Notes under the pieces: generated by a model | Told to the model about the DNA's origin: nothing | The model's database searches: none | Seen by the model: only the letters and a program-made list of their open reading frames with translations | Translations under genes and position numbers: made by a program | Origin: Pontibacter virosus | GTDB lineage: Bacteria; Bacteroidota; Bacteroidia; Cytophagales; Hymenobacteraceae | DNA length: 64,000 nt | Assembly (NCBI RefSeq): GCF_003096355.1 | Contig: NZ_QEKI01000015.1 | Location: 1 to 64,000 of the forward strand | Reading direction: 5' to 3' | Part shown: piece by piece, positions 63,333-64,000 of the stretch | Position numbering within the stretch: position 1 is the stretch's first letter | Layout: each line of letters opens with the position of its first letter

Positions 63333-63535
63333 CTATGATTATTAAGCCTTTAGATACAATCTGCTATACTTGTTGTTTAATAACAAAAAATATAGAATTT
63401 TTGCCTTATAGAAACAGCCCTTTCGGGCAATGCTTACACGGGCCTGCATTAGGGCAAAAGTAGCAATTTTAGCCGTAATTCTGCGTGCTATACCCGAAAA
63501 TTAGTGCTGCTGCCCTATACCTTGAAACCGACACT

Positions 63536-63883
63536 ATGCCTTATAAAGAAAAAGAAATCGAAAAGCAGTACTACACCATCGGTGAAGTAGCTGCCCAGTT
63601 TGACGTCGCCCCTTCGCTGATCCGCTTCTGGGAGACTGAGTTTGACCAGCTCAAGCCGAAGAAAAACAAGAAAGGCAACCGCCAGTACACTGCCAAGGAC
63701 ATTGAAGAATTGCGAGCGGTCTACCACCTGGTAAAAGAGCGCGGCTTCACGATACAGGGCGCTAAGGAAGTGCTGAAGAACAAATCGGTGCAGACCAAGG
63801 ACAAGATCGAGATCATCAATTCGCTGGAGAAAGTGCGTTCTTTCCTGGTGGGAATCAAGGAACAGCTGAACACCAAAAGCTAA
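63536..63883 (+). CDS. MerR-family transcriptional regulator
   Basis: A 115-residue regulator, starting at ATG 63536 (the upstream in-frame codons from 63485 are not typical of the family). The HTH is YYTIGEVAAQFDVAPSLIRF with WETEFDQLKPKKNKKGNRQY, which is followed by TAKDIEELRAVYHLVKERGF and TIQGAKEVLK. The C-terminus has only a short coiled coil (DKIEIINSLEKVRSFLVGIK), without Cys residues for metal sensing. This compact form is a widely conserved member of the phylum next to dprA. The target is not known; the start codon of dprA follows 19 bp later, so the two may be cotranscribed. Confidence 0.88.
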   Translation: MPYKEKEIEKQYYTIGEVAAQFDVAPSLIRFWETEFDQLKPKKNKKGNRQYTAKDIEELRAVYHLVKERGFTIQGAKEVLKNKSVQTKDKIEIINSLEKVRSFLVGIKEQLNTKS

Positions 63884-63901
63884 GCCTGCGTACTTTGGTG
63901 C

Positions 63902-64000
63902 ATGTCACACGAAGCCCAGTTTGAAGTAGCCCTCTCGTTTTTGCCCCACGTCGGCGACCAGCTGACGAAGGTGCTCGTGAGTTATTGCGGCTCTGCCAAA
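63902..64000 (+). CDS. dprA: DNA-processing protein DprA (5' end only)
   Basis: Only the first 33 codons are seen, with the gene running out of the window: MSHEAQFEVALSFLPHVGDQ, then LTKVLVSYCGSAK. The helix-hairpin-helix-like pattern (ALSFLPHVGDQ...YCGSA) is typical of the bacteroidete DprA start. DprA loads RecA onto single-stranded DNA during transformation. With so little sequence the call rests on this short start and on the MerR neighbour. Confidence 0.68.
   Translation, partial: MSHEAQFEVALSFLPHVGDQLTKVLVSYCGSAK

Noticed and set aside
1-64000. tRNA, rRNA, intact transposase or integrase genes
   Set aside because: Looked for but none recognised; no cloverleaf with CCA-type end or DDE/tyrosine recombinase motifs were seen.

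Overview
The window reads as a chromosomal segment of a member of the Bacteroidota, most likely Cytophagales and close to Pontibacter/Hymenobacter. The signs are PorT-like outer-membrane barrels, a TonB-dependent receptor paired with a DUF4249 lipoprotein, a fused E1 alpha/beta 2-oxoacid dehydrogenase, a TamA-like protein with a lipobox, a DUF4369-TlpA lipoprotein, an exosortase with a tiny sorting-tag protein, and a promoter of the TTTG/TAnnTTTG type. The genus is inference.

Layout. (1) 1-6437, minus: the first ~2145 codons of a giant secreted protein whose 3' end lies outside the window. It has an N-terminal hydrolase-like region, ten Ig-like repeats and two DUF4082-like domains. (2) 7098-7781, minus: a PorT-like barrel. 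(3) 8090-31769, minus: a large exopolysaccharide (EPS) locus. Transcription enters at wza, wzc and wzx, then runs through many glycosyltransferases, a Wzy-like polymerase, an asparagine-synthetase-like amidotransferase, a WcaF-like acetyltransferase, a WcaI-like transferase and GDP-fucose synthase. A decayed exostosin-type (GT47) pseudogene lies inside it. (4) 32088-37857, minus: a tightly overlapping seven-gene operon for N-acylated amino sugars, including a WbpB/WbpD/WbpE-like set. (5) 38542-41458, plus: a minimal sorting-tag protein, an exosortase, a membrane partner and a WcaJ-like initiating sugar-phosphate transferase. Regions 3-5 together supply the activated sugars, the initiating transferase, the assembly glycosyltransferases, flippase, polymerase, Wzc co-polymerase and Wza export protein of a Wzx/Wzy-type polysaccharide, plus a protein-sorting device that is often found beside such loci.

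(6) 41727-64000 is visibly more GC-rich and mostly housekeeping: an ECF sigma factor operon with a membrane protein and a barrel, a TrmH/SpoU RNA methyltransferase, a TamA-like protein, fused E1, hemF, a PAP2 phosphatase, TonB receptor plus DUF4249, riboflavin synthase, pcm, an acyl-CoA thioesterase, a psi-like orphan, a TlpA-like lipoprotein, gatB, alaS, a MerR regulator and the start of dprA.

The most unusual signals are: the exosortase/tag cassette beside the EPS locus; a short motif (TATACCT/AGGTATA) repeated far above expectation in all frames and both strands, densest in the housekeeping part; a 175-bp inverted-repeat element directly before hemF; the GT47 pseudogene; and the mosaic composition of the giant Ig protein. 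I saw no tRNA, rRNA, CRISPR array or intact insertion sequence.
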